NCBI GenBank assembly: GCA_009911715.1
Contig: CP047880.1
Location: 62,001 to 126,000, forward strand
Direction of reading: 5' to 3'
DNA length: 64,000 nucleotides
DNA from: Methanomassiliicoccaceae archaeon DOK
GTDB lineage: Archaea > Thermoplasmatota > Thermoplasmata > Methanomassiliicoccales > Methanomethylophilaceae
The translations under genes were made by a program, and so were the position numbers. Each line of letters starts with the position of its first letter. Position 1 is the first letter of the stretch. Under the pieces are notes generated by a model. That model saw only the letters and a program-made list of their open reading frames with translations, searched no databases and was not told the DNA's origin. Shown here in pieces: positions 38,013 through 45,762 of the stretch.

Positions 38013-39026
38013 ATGAACACCAAGGACGAGATCGTGGATGTTTTCGATGACCAGCCCGGAGACGGCTGCCCACCTCCCGCCGTGTTCACGCAGACCGGGA
38101 CTGCCGGACAGATGATGGCGTGCGGCGCGTACTGGCCGGACGCCAACTTCGACGCCAGGGGAATGGAGGCCCTGGCACTCCAGTTCTCAAGGCAGTTCGG
38201 TTTCGCCACAGCCAGGGTCCCGTACTGCCTCACCGTGGAGGCCGAGAGGCTGGGGGCGACCGTGTCCCCCGGCAGGGACAACTCCCAGCCGAGCGTCGTC
38301 GACTCGCCCTTCAGGACAGGGGACATGGTGCCGGGGCCTGTGCCCGACGACCTGATCACGCCGGACGAGTTCGTCTCGGGAGGCCGCTGCGCCATGGTGG
38401 CCGAGGTCGCTGGCAGGATCATGAGGGATCACGAGGACCTGTTCGTCACCGCTGGCATGCAGGACCCCTCATGCGTTGCCGGCCAGATCCTCGGGGCGGA
38501 GAACATGATGATGGGATACATGCTGGATCCCGACGCCGTGAGGGCATGGGTTGACGCGATGGTTCCCTACACCTGCGCCTACGGGAAGCTTCTGTCGGAG
38601 AACGCTGACAACGTCACGGTCATCGCGGCGGCGAACACAGACCTCTACTCCCCGGAGATGTACGCCGACCTCACCGAGTCCCAGCTCAGGAGGACGCTGT
38701 CGTCCATCTCATGCTTCAGCACGATTCATTCATGCGGTCGTTCGTTCGATTTCATCGACAGCCTGGTCACCCTGGGGGCCGACGGCCTCAGTCTGGAAGC
38801 TTCCCACGAGACGGACAAGTACATGGAGCGGGTGGCGGGCCGCTGCAAGATGTTCGGGACGGTGAATCCTGTGCAGACACTGCTTATGGGGACTCCTGAG
38901 GACGTCGTCGCAGAGGCCAGAAGGTCCGCGGTCGCCGGTTTCGACATCATCACGCCGGAGTGCGGGGTTCCGCCGATGACCCCGGACGCGAATCTGCTTG
39001 CACTGTCGCAGTATCGCGAGCGCTGA
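38013..39026 (+). CDS. MtaA/MtbA-type methylcobamide:CoM methyltransferase (UroD family)
   Basis: A 337-residue member of the uroporphyrinogen decarboxylase superfamily, methyltransferase branch. The zinc ligands of MtaA/MtbA are present: HxC in IHSCGRSFDF and the distal Cys in TPECGVPP. TIM-barrel blocks GADGLSLEASHE and MFGTVNPVQTLLMGTPEDV fit. These enzymes move the methyl group from a corrinoid protein to coenzyme M in methylotrophic methanogenesis. No corrinoid protein or substrate-specific methyltransferase is adjacent, so it is an orphan copy here and its substrate branch is open. TATA-like GATTAAAAG at about 37981 lies near 30 bp upstream. Confidence 0.85.
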   Translation: MNTKDEIVDVFDDQPGDGCPPPAVFTQTGTAGQMMACGAYWPDANFDARGMEALALQFSRQFGFATARVPYCLTVEAERLGATVSPGRDNSQPSVVDSPFRTGDMVPGPVPDDLITPDEFVSGGRCAMVAEVAGRIMRDHEDLFVTAGMQDPSCVAGQILGAENMMMGYMLDPDAVRAWVDAMVPYTCAYGKLLSENADNVTVIAAANTDLYSPEMYADLTESQLRRTLSSISCFSTIHSCGRSFDFIDSLVTLGADGLSLEASHETDKYMERVAGRCKMFGTVNPVQTLLMGTPEDVVAEARRSAVAGFDIITPECGVPPMTPDANLLALSQYRER

Positions 39027-39053
39027 TGAACGGGAAGTGCGGAGAAGGGTGAG

Positions 39054-39127
39054 TGGGCCCTGCCGGATTTGAACCGACGGCCATCTGGTTATGAGCCAGA
39101 CGCTCTACCTAGCTAAGCTAAGAGCCC
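39054..39127 (-). tRNA. tRNA with CAT anticodon, elongator Met likely
   Basis: Minus-strand cloverleaf: acceptor GGGCTCT pairs with AGGGCCC (one U-G), D arm AGCTTAGCTAGGTAGAGC, anticodon loop CTCATAA (CAT), T arm with GGTTCAAATCC, discriminator A. CCA is not encoded. CAT could also be a tRNA-Ile2 read after lysidine-like modification; the body looks like elongator Met. Confidence 0.88.
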
Positions 39128-39182
39128 GTTGAGGCACCTCTATAGGGGTGACCGATAAAAATGTATCGAAGGTTAGAAGGGA

Positions 39183-39258
39183 TGGCGCCGCCGCACGGAT
39201 TTGAACCGAGGACCTTGTGATTAACAGTCACACGCTCTACCTACTGAGCTACAGCGGC
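39183..39258 (-). tRNA. tRNA-Asn (GTT)
   Basis: Minus-strand cloverleaf: acceptor GCCGCTG with CGGCGGC, D arm AGCTCAGTAGGTAGAGC, anticodon loop CTGTTAA (GTT), T arm GGTTCAAATCC, discriminator G and encoded CCA (39183-39185). The two adjacent tRNAs face the same way, about 55 bp apart. Confidence 0.94.
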
Positions 39259-39352
39259 TTGTTGTAAGAGTGCGAATGAAGGACCTGTATAAAAAACTTA
39301 GCATGACAGGGATGAAGGTGCGGGGGTCCGTCCCCCGCGATTGTGGGTGGTA

Positions 39353-39697
39353 TCAGGACTTGGAGCGCTTCTTGGACTTCTTCTCCGACTTCTCGGACGC
39401 GGTCCCCTCCTCGAAGTCCAGGTTCCCGTAGTAGATCTCGCGGCACTCGGACATGCGCTTCCCGATGGCCTTGCCCTTGGGTGTGAGCTCGTAGATCTTC
39501 ATCAGGCGCCTGCCCGCCTCGAGGTGCATGGTCATGAGGCCCATGTCGACGAGCTGGTCGGCCGTTTTGATCACGGTCTTGTAGTTCTTGGCGATCCTGA
39601 GCATGTCGGTGGCCATGATCTTCTCGTTCTCGTACACAAGCGCCAGGATGTCGACAGCGTAACGGCTGGACAGGGGCGACTGGTAATCCGTCATCAT
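39353..39697 (-). CDS. Winged-helix DNA-binding regulator
   Basis: A 114-residue protein from ATG 39697 (or 39694). One winged-helix domain fills residues 5-85 (SSRYAVDILALVYENEKIMA, NYKTVIKTADQLVDMGLMTM, wing LMKIYELTPKGKAIGKRM), like archaeal MarR/PadR-type regulators. The C-terminal tail is highly charged and lysine-rich (EKSEKKSKKRSKS). A TATA box (CCTATATAG on the minus strand, about 39719-39727) lies about 27 bp upstream, so the mRNA is probably leaderless. It diverges from the larA homologue and might control it. Confidence 0.85.
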   Translation of the reverse strand: MMTDYQSPLSSRYAVDILALVYENEKIMATDMLRIAKNYKTVIKTADQLVDMGLMTMHLEAGRRLMKIYELTPKGKAIGKRMSECREIYYGNLDFEEGTASEKSEKKSKKRSKS

Positions 39698-39773
39698 GTT
39701 TCTAAGTAGCACTTGATGCTATATAGGCGTAAGGGGTGGAACTTCCACCATCGATGCGGCTGTGCGACATACT

Positions 39774-39819
39774 TACACGCGCGTGTAGGGAAGGCACGCG
39801 CGAGCGCACGAATTTATAT
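39774..39819 (+). promoter_or_regulatory. Promoter and 14-bp palindrome upstream of the larA homologue
   Basis: TACACGCGCGTGTA at 39774-39787 is a perfect palindrome 25 bp before a TATA box (AATTTATATT, 39811-39820). That box lies 26-34 bp before ATG 39849. The palindrome sits between the divergent winged-helix gene and larA, as expected of a shared operator. Similar CG palindromes precede gyrB. Confidence 0.55.
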
Positions 39820-39848
39820 TTCAGTCGGTTATGCGTCCCACGGTCCAC

Positions 39849-41090
39849 ATGATCGTTGATGTGAAGTACGGCAAGGACGGGATCCAGAAGGTTGAGATCC
39901 CCGACCAGAACTATATCGGCACGTTCTACCCCAAGGACGTCGAGTGCGGTGACCCGGACGAGGTCATCGGCGAGTCCATCGACAACCCCATCGGCTACGA
40001 GTCGATGGAGGATTTCCTGAAAGGAGGGGAGGACGTGGTGTTCATCGTCAACGACGGAACCCGCCCCACACCCACCGCGAAGGTCCTGGACGCTCTCTCC
40101 AAGAGGATGGACCTCAGGTCCGCCAGGTACCTCATCGCCACCGGGACCCACAGGGACATGACCCCCGAGGAGTACGACTTCGTCTTCGGGTCGCACTACG
40201 AGGAGCTCAAGGACCGCATCATCTGCCACGACGCCAAGAACTCCGAGTGCGTCTACCTCGGGGCGTCGAAGAACGGCACCCCGATGGAGGTCAACAAGGT
40301 GGCCGTCGACGCGGACAGGCTCATCATCATCACGTCCGTCGAGCCCCACTACTTCGCAGGGTACACCGGTGGGAGGAAGTCCTTCCTGCCCGGTGTGGCA
40401 TCCTACAGGACCATCGAGGCCAACCACAAGCTCGCCATGAGCATGGAGGCCCAGTCCCTGGCCCTCAAGGGGAACCCTGTCCACGAGGACATGATGGACG
40501 CACTGGAGGTCGTGAAGGACAAGGCGATCTTCTCCATCCAGATGGTCCTCGACAGGCATCAGAACATCTACAAGGTGGCCTCCGGAGCCCTCAACCCCGC
40601 CTTCGAGAAGGCAGTCGGATGGGCGAACGAGGTATTCTCCGTGCCCATCCCCGAGAAGGCGGATGTCGTCATATCCGTGGCGCCGTACCCCATGGACGTC
40701 GACCTCTACCAGTCGCAGAAGGCTCTGGACAACGGGAAGTGGGCCCTCAAGGAGGGCGGGAAGATCATCATGGTCTCCAAGTGCAGGGAGGGGATCGGCC
40801 ACGCCACGTTCCTCACCCAGCTGTCGAGCTCCAAGGACCCCAAGCAGGTCCTGGAGAACCTCAGGGCCGAGTACAAGCTCGGATACCACAAGGCCGCCAA
40901 GATGGCGGAGATCGCGACCTGGGCCTCGATCTGGGCGGTCACCGACCTGGACCCGGAGCTCCTCAGGAATGCGAACATCACCCCGTTCCCGACCGTCGCC
41001 GACGCGATGGCTGAGGCGTTCAGGGAGAACCCCGACGCCAGGGTGATGGTGCTCATGGACGGTAGCGTCACAATACCGAGGTTGGAATGA
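39849..41090 (+). CDS. LarA-family (DUF2088) nickel-dependent racemase homologue
   Basis: A 413-residue LarA-like protein. Conserved blocks seen: VFIVNDGTRPTPTAKVLD, ATGTHRDMTPEEYDFVFG, VEPHYFAGYTGGRKSFLPG (with the His and the Lys that holds the nickel-pincer cofactor in LarA) and the long helix FLDR-like region. LarA interconverts lactate enantiomers; relatives act on other 2-hydroxy acids. ATG 39849 fits the TATA box better than ATG 39831, which would lie before the transcription start. The stop overlaps the next gene by 4 bp (ATGA). The cofactor genes larB, larC and larE are not in this window. Confidence 0.85.
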   Translation: MIVDVKYGKDGIQKVEIPDQNYIGTFYPKDVECGDPDEVIGESIDNPIGYESMEDFLKGGEDVVFIVNDGTRPTPTAKVLDALSKRMDLRSARYLIATGTHRDMTPEEYDFVFGSHYEELKDRIICHDAKNSECVYLGASKNGTPMEVNKVAVDADRLIIITSVEPHYFAGYTGGRKSFLPGVASYRTIEANHKLAMSMEAQSLALKGNPVHEDMMDALEVVKDKAIFSIQMVLDRHQNIYKVASGALNPAFEKAVGWANEVFSVPIPEKADVVISVAPYPMDVDLYQSQKALDNGKWALKEGGKIIMVSKCREGIGHATFLTQLSSSKDPKQVLENLRAEYKLGYHKAAKMAEIATWASIWAVTDLDPELLRNANITPFPTVADAMAEAFRENPDARVMVLMDGSVTIPRLE

Positions 41091-42187
41091 ACATGTCGGA
41101 ATTCAAGGTAGACAAACTCGAGGAGGTTAGGAAGGCGGTCAACTGCTGCACAATGTGCGGCTTCTGCAAGAGCGTCTGCCCCTCCTTCAAATCGATCGGA
41201 TGGGACTCGGCCCTCTCCAGGGGACGCATCGTGCTGACCTACGGTCTCCTCACCGGAGACCTCCAGCCGGACGAGTCCCTCGTCAGGAACATGTACACCT
41301 GCACCACCTGCGCGGACTGCGTCCGCAGGTGCCCCTCCAAGGTGGAGATCGTAGACATCATCGAGATGTGTCGCGCCGACCTCGTCAAGGCCGGATGCAT
41401 CCTGCCCAAGCACAAGGCGATGTGCGAGAACATCCTCGCCGACGGCAACCCGTTCGGAGAGAAGCAGTCCAGGGAGGAGGCCCTCGGCAAGAAGCCGCAC
41501 GCGGCGAAGGTCGGGTACTTCGCCGGATGCACCGCCACCTACAGGTCCACGGAGACCGCAAGGGCCACGATGTCCATCCTGGACAAGCTCGGCGTCGACT
41601 ACACCACCCTGGACGAGACCTGCTGCGGCTCCGTCATGCAGAGGGTAGGATGGCCCCAGGAGGACGTCACGAAGCTGATGCAGAAGAACGTCGAGGCCAT
41701 CAAGGCGATGGGCGTCGAGACGCTCGTGCTCTCCTGCGCCGGATGCTACAGAATGTTCAAGATCGAGTACCCCAAGTACGTCGACGTCCCCTTCGAGGTC
41801 CTCCACATCACCGAGTACCTCGCGAGGATGGACCTCAAGCTGAAGCCCATGTCCGGCGTCGTGACGTACCACGACCCCTGCCACCTGGGCAGGCACTGCG
41901 GCGTGTACGAGCCTCCGAGAGAGGTCATCGCCAAGATCCCGGGGATCGAATTCAAGGAGATGGACTTCAACAGGAAGACCAGCCACTGCTGCGGAGGCGG
42001 CGGAGGCGTGAGGTCCGCCTACCCCGAGGAGTCCATGGACATCGCATCCACCAGGCTGGACGAGGCCTCGTTCGCGGACGTCATCATCACCACCTGCCCC
42101 TTCTGCGTCAACAACCTCGACGCCGCCAAGGGGGACAGGAAGATCCAGGTGAGGGACCTCGTCGAGATCATCGACGAGCTCCTCTGA
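41087..42187 (+). CDS. HdrD/GlpC-like Fe-S oxidoreductase with two CCG domains
   Basis: A 366-residue protein with two ferredoxin motifs (CCTMCGFCKSVCPS and CTTCADCVRRCPS) and two CCG domains: YFAGCTATYR, DETCCGSVMQR, LSCAGCYRMF, TYHDPCHLGRHCG, SHCCGGGGGVRS and TCPFCVNNL. It is a paralogue of HdrD at 34645 but with GlpC/lactate-oxidase-like spacing. Its gene overlaps the larA homologue, so the pair may oxidise a 2-hydroxy acid or pass its electrons on; this is inference. ATG 41093 is an alternative start. Confidence 0.88.
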   Translation: MNMSEFKVDKLEEVRKAVNCCTMCGFCKSVCPSFKSIGWDSALSRGRIVLTYGLLTGDLQPDESLVRNMYTCTTCADCVRRCPSKVEIVDIIEMCRADLVKAGCILPKHKAMCENILADGNPFGEKQSREEALGKKPHAAKVGYFAGCTATYRSTETARATMSILDKLGVDYTTLDETCCGSVMQRVGWPQEDVTKLMQKNVEAIKAMGVETLVLSCAGCYRMFKIEYPKYVDVPFEVLHITEYLARMDLKLKPMSGVVTYHDPCHLGRHCGVYEPPREVIAKIPGIEFKEMDFNRKTSHCCGGGGGVRSAYPEESMDIASTRLDEASFADVIITTCPFCVNNLDAAKGDRKIQVRDLVEIIDELL

Positions 42188-42198
42188 AACCCATTGAA

Positions 42199-43026
42199 AT
42201 GACATTCCTTCCGAGGAGGTCCCCCTCCGGGGGCCCCCTCATCATGGGGATACTCAACGTAACCCCAGACTCATTCTCCGACGGCGGCATGTGGACGGAT
42301 GTCGACGTCGCCGTCTCGCATGCGCTGGACATGGTCGACCAGGGCGCATCCATAATCGACGTTGGGGCGGAGTCCACCCGTCCCGGCTCCAGCCCAGTGG
42401 GCGCGGACGAGGAGATGCGCAGGCTGAGGCCCGTCCTGGAGGCGCTGCTTCCGGTCGTCGACGTGCCGGTTTCCGTGGACACGATGAAGACCGAGGTGGC
42501 CGAGATGTGCGTCGCCATGGGTGCGGACATCGTCAACGACGTCAACGGGCTCCGTGCCCCCGGCATGGCGGAGTTGTGTGCATCTGCGGGTGTCTGCGCG
42601 ATAATCATGCACATGCCCGTGCCCGAGGACATGGGCGCGGTCCACTCCTCAGAGATGGGCGACGGCTTCGCCGAGGACATCCGCGGTGAGCTCAGGTCCC
42701 TGACGGAATCGGCCGTGGAGCGTGGGATGGACCGCGACATGATAGTCCTCGATCCCGGGATAGGCTTCGGGAAGACCCCGGAGCAGAACATGTGGCTCCT
42801 CTCGCACAGCTCATACTTCTCAGACGGCCTGCCGGTGCTGTCCGCGTCGTCCCGCAAGAGGTTCCTCTCCGTGATGTATCCGGGAATGGACAGGGACGAG
42901 GCCTCGGCGAGGGCCGCGCTGGTCGCGGCGGAGTCAGGCGCCGACATCGTGAGGGTCCACAACGTCGCGGCAACCGCGGAGATGCTGAGGGGACTCAATA
43001 GGCGATCAGGCCGGCAACGACGATGA
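42199..43026 (+). CDS. folP: Dihydropteroate synthase
   Basis: A 275-residue TIM-barrel enzyme that joins pterin and p-aminobenzoate. All family signatures are present: LIMGILNVTPDSFSDGG, DVGAESTRPGSSPV, PVSVDTMK, IVNDVNGLRA, VLDPGIGFGKTPEQN and SASSRKRFL, with the final RVHNV. It supports synthesis of folate or a folate-like C1 carrier. It follows the HdrD-like gene by 11 bp on the same strand. The last 32 bp overlap the convergent DUF2116 gene. Confidence 0.95.
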   Translation: MTFLPRRSPSGGPLIMGILNVTPDSFSDGGMWTDVDVAVSHALDMVDQGASIIDVGAESTRPGSSPVGADEEMRRLRPVLEALLPVVDVPVSVDTMKTEVAEMCVAMGADIVNDVNGLRAPGMAELCASAGVCAIIMHMPVPEDMGAVHSSEMGDGFAEDIRGELRSLTESAVERGMDRDMIVLDPGIGFGKTPEQNMWLLSHSSYFSDGLPVLSASSRKRFLSVMYPGMDRDEASARAALVAAESGADIVRVHNVAATAEMLRGLNRRSGRQRR

Positions 43027-43201
43027 CGATGATGGCCACTCCGGCGCTTGCGTAGAACATGAGATCCCTGCGCCTCTCCTTCGCGACGCGTTCGGCCTCT
43101 CCTCTCCTGCACTCATCGTCACAGTACTCTTCGCCGAACGGGGTGGGGTCCCCACAGAACTTGCAGTGCGAGTGTTCCGGCAATCTGATGCCTGCTGCCA
43201 T
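42995..43201 (-). CDS. DUF2116-like small zinc-ribbon membrane protein
   Basis: A 68-residue protein: N-terminal treble-clef-like zinc site (HCKFCGDPTPFGEEYCDDEC), a charged helix, then one membrane helix (LMFYASAGVAIIVIVVAGLIAY) at the very C-terminus. This layout matches the archaeal DUF2116/COG4068 family, whose role is unknown; tail-anchored with the zinc knuckle in the cytoplasm. A TATA-like TTTAATAAC (minus strand, about 43223-43231) is 25 bp upstream. Confidence 0.85.
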   Translation of the reverse strand: MAAGIRLPEHSHCKFCGDPTPFGEEYCDDECRRGEAERVAKERRRDLMFYASAGVAIIVIVVAGLIAY

Positions 43202-43276
43202 GCCGTCCTCATTAACCTCGCTAGTTATTAAAGCGTAGCTAGTCTGCTTTTATCCCGACGGAACATCATGACTGTG

Positions 43277-43292
43277 CCGCACACGTGCGGCG
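43277..43292 (+). promoter_or_regulatory. GC palindrome at the start of the 43303 operon
   Basis: GCCGCA-CACG-TGCGGC has perfect 6-bp arms and ends 10 bp before ATG 43303. A TATA-like CTTTTATCC at about 43249-43257 puts transcription start at its centre. The 12-mer CGCACACGTGCG inside it recurs exactly at 45541-45552. Confidence 0.45.
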
Positions 43293-43302
43293 GGTGGATG
43301 AG

Positions 43303-43548
43303 ATGGTAAGATTCACATTGTCGTGCAGGGGCCGCGGTTCCAACATGAGGATGGAGTTCTCCGGGGACGACGCGGTATGGGAGATAGACGAGGCGGTCAG
43401 GGAGACGTTGGGATGCGACGGGTTCATCCTCCGCAACGGGTACAGCCTTCTCGACCCGGGATTGAACGTCGGAGACTCGATATCCGAAGGCGACACCGTC
43501 GAGGTGATCCCGGACCCCGAAGCGTATTTCACGGAGATGTCGCTCTGA
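43303..43548 (+). CDS. Small protein with possible ubiquitin-like (beta-grasp) fold
   Basis: An 81-residue protein from ATG 43303. The order strand (MVRFTLSCRG), strand (MRMEFSGDDA), helix (VWEIDEAVRETLG), strand (GFILRNGYSLLDP), and a last strand (EGDTVEVIPDPE) is that of a ubiquitin-like beta-grasp. Phrases like LRNGYSLLDPGLNVGDSISEGDTV look like the ubiquitin L..G..L.D...L.....GDT.. pattern. It lacks a C-terminal Gly-Gly, so conjugation is not indicated unless processed. The fold call is by eye. It overlaps the next gene (TGATG). Confidence 0.6.
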   Translation: MVRFTLSCRGRGSNMRMEFSGDDAVWEIDEAVRETLGCDGFILRNGYSLLDPGLNVGDSISEGDTVEVIPDPEAYFTEMSL

Positions 43549-43901
43549 TGCGTATGAGCGGTCTCAGAGCGGGAGCGGATATAGTGATGACGCCTGTCGC
43601 GGTGGAGGGGATTGTATCCGCCGCGGAGGACGGGCTGAGGTCCCTGTGGATCCTGGGGGAGAGGGTCGACGACGACTCTGGCACATACTACAAAGTAACA
43701 GGAGCGGGCGATGCCAGGATAGGCTTGGCGGCGGTACCCGAAGATGGTGGTACGGAGCCCGACGACGGGATCCTGTCCATATTCTCGGAGTCGTTCTCCG
43801 ATGGGGTCCTGATGGTGGTGGACCCGTATGCAGGCGAGTTCGCGCTCTACGTCTCGGAGGACGGGGAACTCAGGCACGCGTCCGCCGTGATGTCGGAATG
43901 A
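43548..43901 (+). CDS. Protein of unknown function, partner of the ubiquitin-like gene
   Basis: A 117-residue acidic protein whose ATG overlaps the previous stop, so it is made from the same message. The N-terminus has a helix (AGADIVMTPVAVEGIVSAAEDG), then strands around LWILGERVDDDSGTYYKVTGAG and a C-terminal beta region (VLMVVDPYAGEFALYVSEDG). The alternation DGILSIF..GVLMVVDPYAGEFALYV resembles one half of a JAB/MPN-like sheet, but no zinc-binding His-x-His motif is present, so that enzyme is not supported. Stop lies 1 bp from the convergent hexuloisomerase stop. Confidence 0.65.
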   Translation: MRMSGLRAGADIVMTPVAVEGIVSAAEDGLRSLWILGERVDDDSGTYYKVTGAGDARIGLAAVPEDGGTEPDDGILSIFSESFSDGVLMVVDPYAGEFALYVSEDGELRHASAVMSE

Positions 43902-43902
43902 T

Positions 43903-44451
43903 TCAGACCCAGATTGCGTGCCTGTTCCTCATGTCCTCCTCGCTGTTGCCGGTGCGGCGCATGAGTTCGCTGACGACGCAGTCGAAGAAGAGGAGTGTTG
44001 CATCCTCGAAAATGGTTCCGAGGGGGGCTACCCTGCGGACCTCATCTCCTTGAGGGACGTCCAGGACGACGGACACGTCCGAGACGCTGGTGAGCGGGCT
44101 TCCCGGGGTTCCGGTCACGCAGATTATGCGGGAGCCTATCCTCTTGGCGATCTGGGCGGTCTGGACCACAGACGACGTCCTTCCCGTGTAGGAGATCAGG
44201 ACGGTGAGGTCCTCCTTCCCGATGATCGGGGTGGTCATCTCGCCGACGAAGTGGACATCTAGCCCCAGCTGGACCAGACGGACGGCGAACAGCTGTCCGA
44301 CCAGTCCGGACCTTCCGGAGCCGTATATGAACACCTTGCGGCTTTTCTGGATGCCGTCTATGAGGTCGTCGCGACAGGAAGTGCTGACGGACCCCACGGC
44401 GGAACGGCAGCTGACGAGGATCTGCTCCAGCGTCGTGTTCAACTCACTCAC
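43903..44451 (-). CDS. phi: 6-phospho-3-hexuloisomerase (SIS domain)
   Basis: A 182-residue SIS-fold isomerase of the ribulose-monophosphate pathway, converting hexulose-6-phosphate to fructose-6-phosphate; in archaea it runs in reverse to make pentose phosphates. Family blocks: VFIYGSGRSGLVGQLFAVRLVQLG, VLISYTGRTSSVVQTAQIAK, ICVTGTPGSPL, APLGTIFEDATLLFFDCVV. It overlaps by 8 bp the end of the endonuclease-IV-like gene upstream on the same strand. The hexulose-phosphate synthase partner is not in the window. Confidence 0.93.
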   Translation of the reverse strand: MSELNTTLEQILVSCRSAVGSVSTSCRDDLIDGIQKSRKVFIYGSGRSGLVGQLFAVRLVQLGLDVHFVGEMTTPIIGKEDLTVLISYTGRTSSVVQTAQIAKRIGSRIICVTGTPGSPLTSVSDVSVVLDVPQGDEVRRVAPLGTIFEDATLLFFDCVVSELMRRTGNSEEDMRNRHAIWV

Positions 44452-45490
44452 CGGTGGCGGCCGCGGCGCTGGCCTCGGCCTTCCTCTTCTCCTTGAGGTC
44501 CTTGGCGACCTTCTTGCTCAGGACCCTCTCGTGGATGACCCTCATGTAGACGGCGTCGTGCTCCAAGAGCGGGGACGTGGAGATGACGGTGCAGTTGGGC
44601 TTCATCTCGATCAGAGCCTCCGCGAAGGGCTCGAACTTGAGGTCCCCTTTCTTGATCGGGGTGAGCCTCCTCTCGTTGCCGTCGAGGTAGTCCACGCCGG
44701 CGAACGCGGTGTGGATCCTGCCGTCGCTCATGGGCTCGACCATCTCCAGGACGTTCAGGAAGTCGTCCATCTCGATGAGGGAGCCGTTGGTGCGGGAGTG
44801 CAGATGGGAGAAGTTGATGACGGGTGTGAGGCCGTCGATCTGCTCGCAGATGTCCAGGACCTGGTCCAGGGATCCGAAGACATCCTGCTGCCCGGTGATC
44901 TCGATGCCGAGCCTGGGCTTGAGGCCGTTGCCGTGCCACCAGTCCATGAGGTCGGCCACGTTGCCGTAGATGTGGTCCTCGATGTCCTCGGGGTCGCGCT
45001 TGCCGTCGTACAGGCCGAGGCTGGTCACGACGATGTCGCCGTCGAGGGCGTTCATGATGAGGCCGGCGTACCTGATGCTGTTCATGCACTCCATGCAGAG
45101 CTCGTCGTCCGATCCCAGGTCCATGTAGTACGGGGTGTGGATGGACATGTTCACGTCCAGCCTCTTGGCCATCTCCCCGATGGGGTACAGGTCCCCGAAC
45201 GTGGACGCCACTCCGGACGGCATGTACACGAGGTCGTCGTCCTCCTCGATGGGCTCGTCGGGGTCGCAGACGGACTCCCCGTCCCTGAGGATCTCGATCA
45301 CGAAGTCCTCCTCGATGTCCTTGATGGTCATCCCGACCTCCTCGTCCTCAGGGGGCCTGGTGTAGGCGCCGGCGCGGACGAGCTGGATCTCCAGCGCTCC
45401 GAGGCTGAGGTTGTGGACGTCTTCGATGCCGTCCTCGAGGGTACGACCTTTGCATGACAGAGGGATTCCTGCGGGACCGAACCTTATCAT
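44444..45490 (-). CDS. Endonuclease-IV-like TIM-barrel protein with degraded metal site
   Basis: A 348-residue paralogue of nfo at 7698 (same start style: MIRFGPAGIPLSCKG). Metal ligands are only partly kept: His in SIHTPYY, Glu in GIEITG, His in NFSHLHSR and His in RIHTAF remain, but the second His is lost (VVTSLGL), the Asp of LDVAH is Asn (INFSH), and the last Glu is lost (ISTSP). An acidic insertion occupies residues 60-110. It probably no longer cuts abasic DNA; a sugar-phosphate isomerase-like or regulatory role is possible, given the operon with hexuloisomerase. TATA box (GATTTAATAG, minus strand, about 45518-45527) supports ATG 45490. Confidence 0.85.
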   Translation of the reverse strand: MIRFGPAGIPLSCKGRTLEDGIEDVHNLSLGALEIQLVRAGAYTRPPEDEEVGMTIKDIEEDFVIEILRDGESVCDPDEPIEEDDDLVYMPSGVASTFGDLYPIGEMAKRLDVNMSIHTPYYMDLGSDDELCMECMNSIRYAGLIMNALDGDIVVTSLGLYDGKRDPEDIEDHIYGNVADLMDWWHGNGLKPRLGIEITGQQDVFGSLDQVLDICEQIDGLTPVINFSHLHSRTNGSLIEMDDFLNVLEMVEPMSDGRIHTAFAGVDYLDGNERRLTPIKKGDLKFEPFAEALIEMKPNCTVISTSPLLEHDAVYMRVIHERVLSKKVAKDLKEKRKAEASAAAATGE

Positions 45491-45762
45491 ATAAATCAAG
45501 CCGAGGAAACGCACCCACCTATTAAATCATAGTGGGGGCGCGCACACGTGCGCAAGGCCTCCGCGGACCCTGCCCGGGAGGCGCATCGGACAGATCTGGC
45601 ACATGTCACGTCAGGGGCAGCACGGACGTCCCGCGGGGGTGCGGGGCGCGCTCTCACGCCCTTCTTTGTATAAAGGGAGGGCTTAGCATACCTTTATAAA
45701 CGAGTCCCGTATAGCGAGCCCTTACCCAAACCGTTTACCGAAATGTCGGGAGAGTCAGAAAT
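45491..45762. promoter_or_regulatory. Intergenic promoter region of the ribosomal operon, possible structured RNA
   Basis: No gene seen. From left: the minus-strand TATA of the 44444 gene; palindrome GCGCA-CACG-TGCGC at 45540-45553; a very GC-rich stretch 45554-45660 with pairing arms (GCCTCC with GGAGGC near 45557-45583); a TATA-like TTTGTATAAAGG at 45663-45674; and CCTTTATAAACG at about 45690-45701. That last box predicts a start near 45720 and a 43-nt leader before rpl18e. The GC-rich block could be a small ncRNA, but nothing shows it is transcribed. Confidence 0.5.

Noticed and set aside
39249-39446. A 65-codon minus-strand frame overlapping the tRNA-Asn end and the wHTH gene
   Set aside because: It overlaps a tRNA and a better supported gene in another frame and has no promoter.
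43548-43901. JAB/MPN metalloprotease partner of the ubiquitin-like protein
   Set aside because: No His-x-His plus Asp zinc motif is present.
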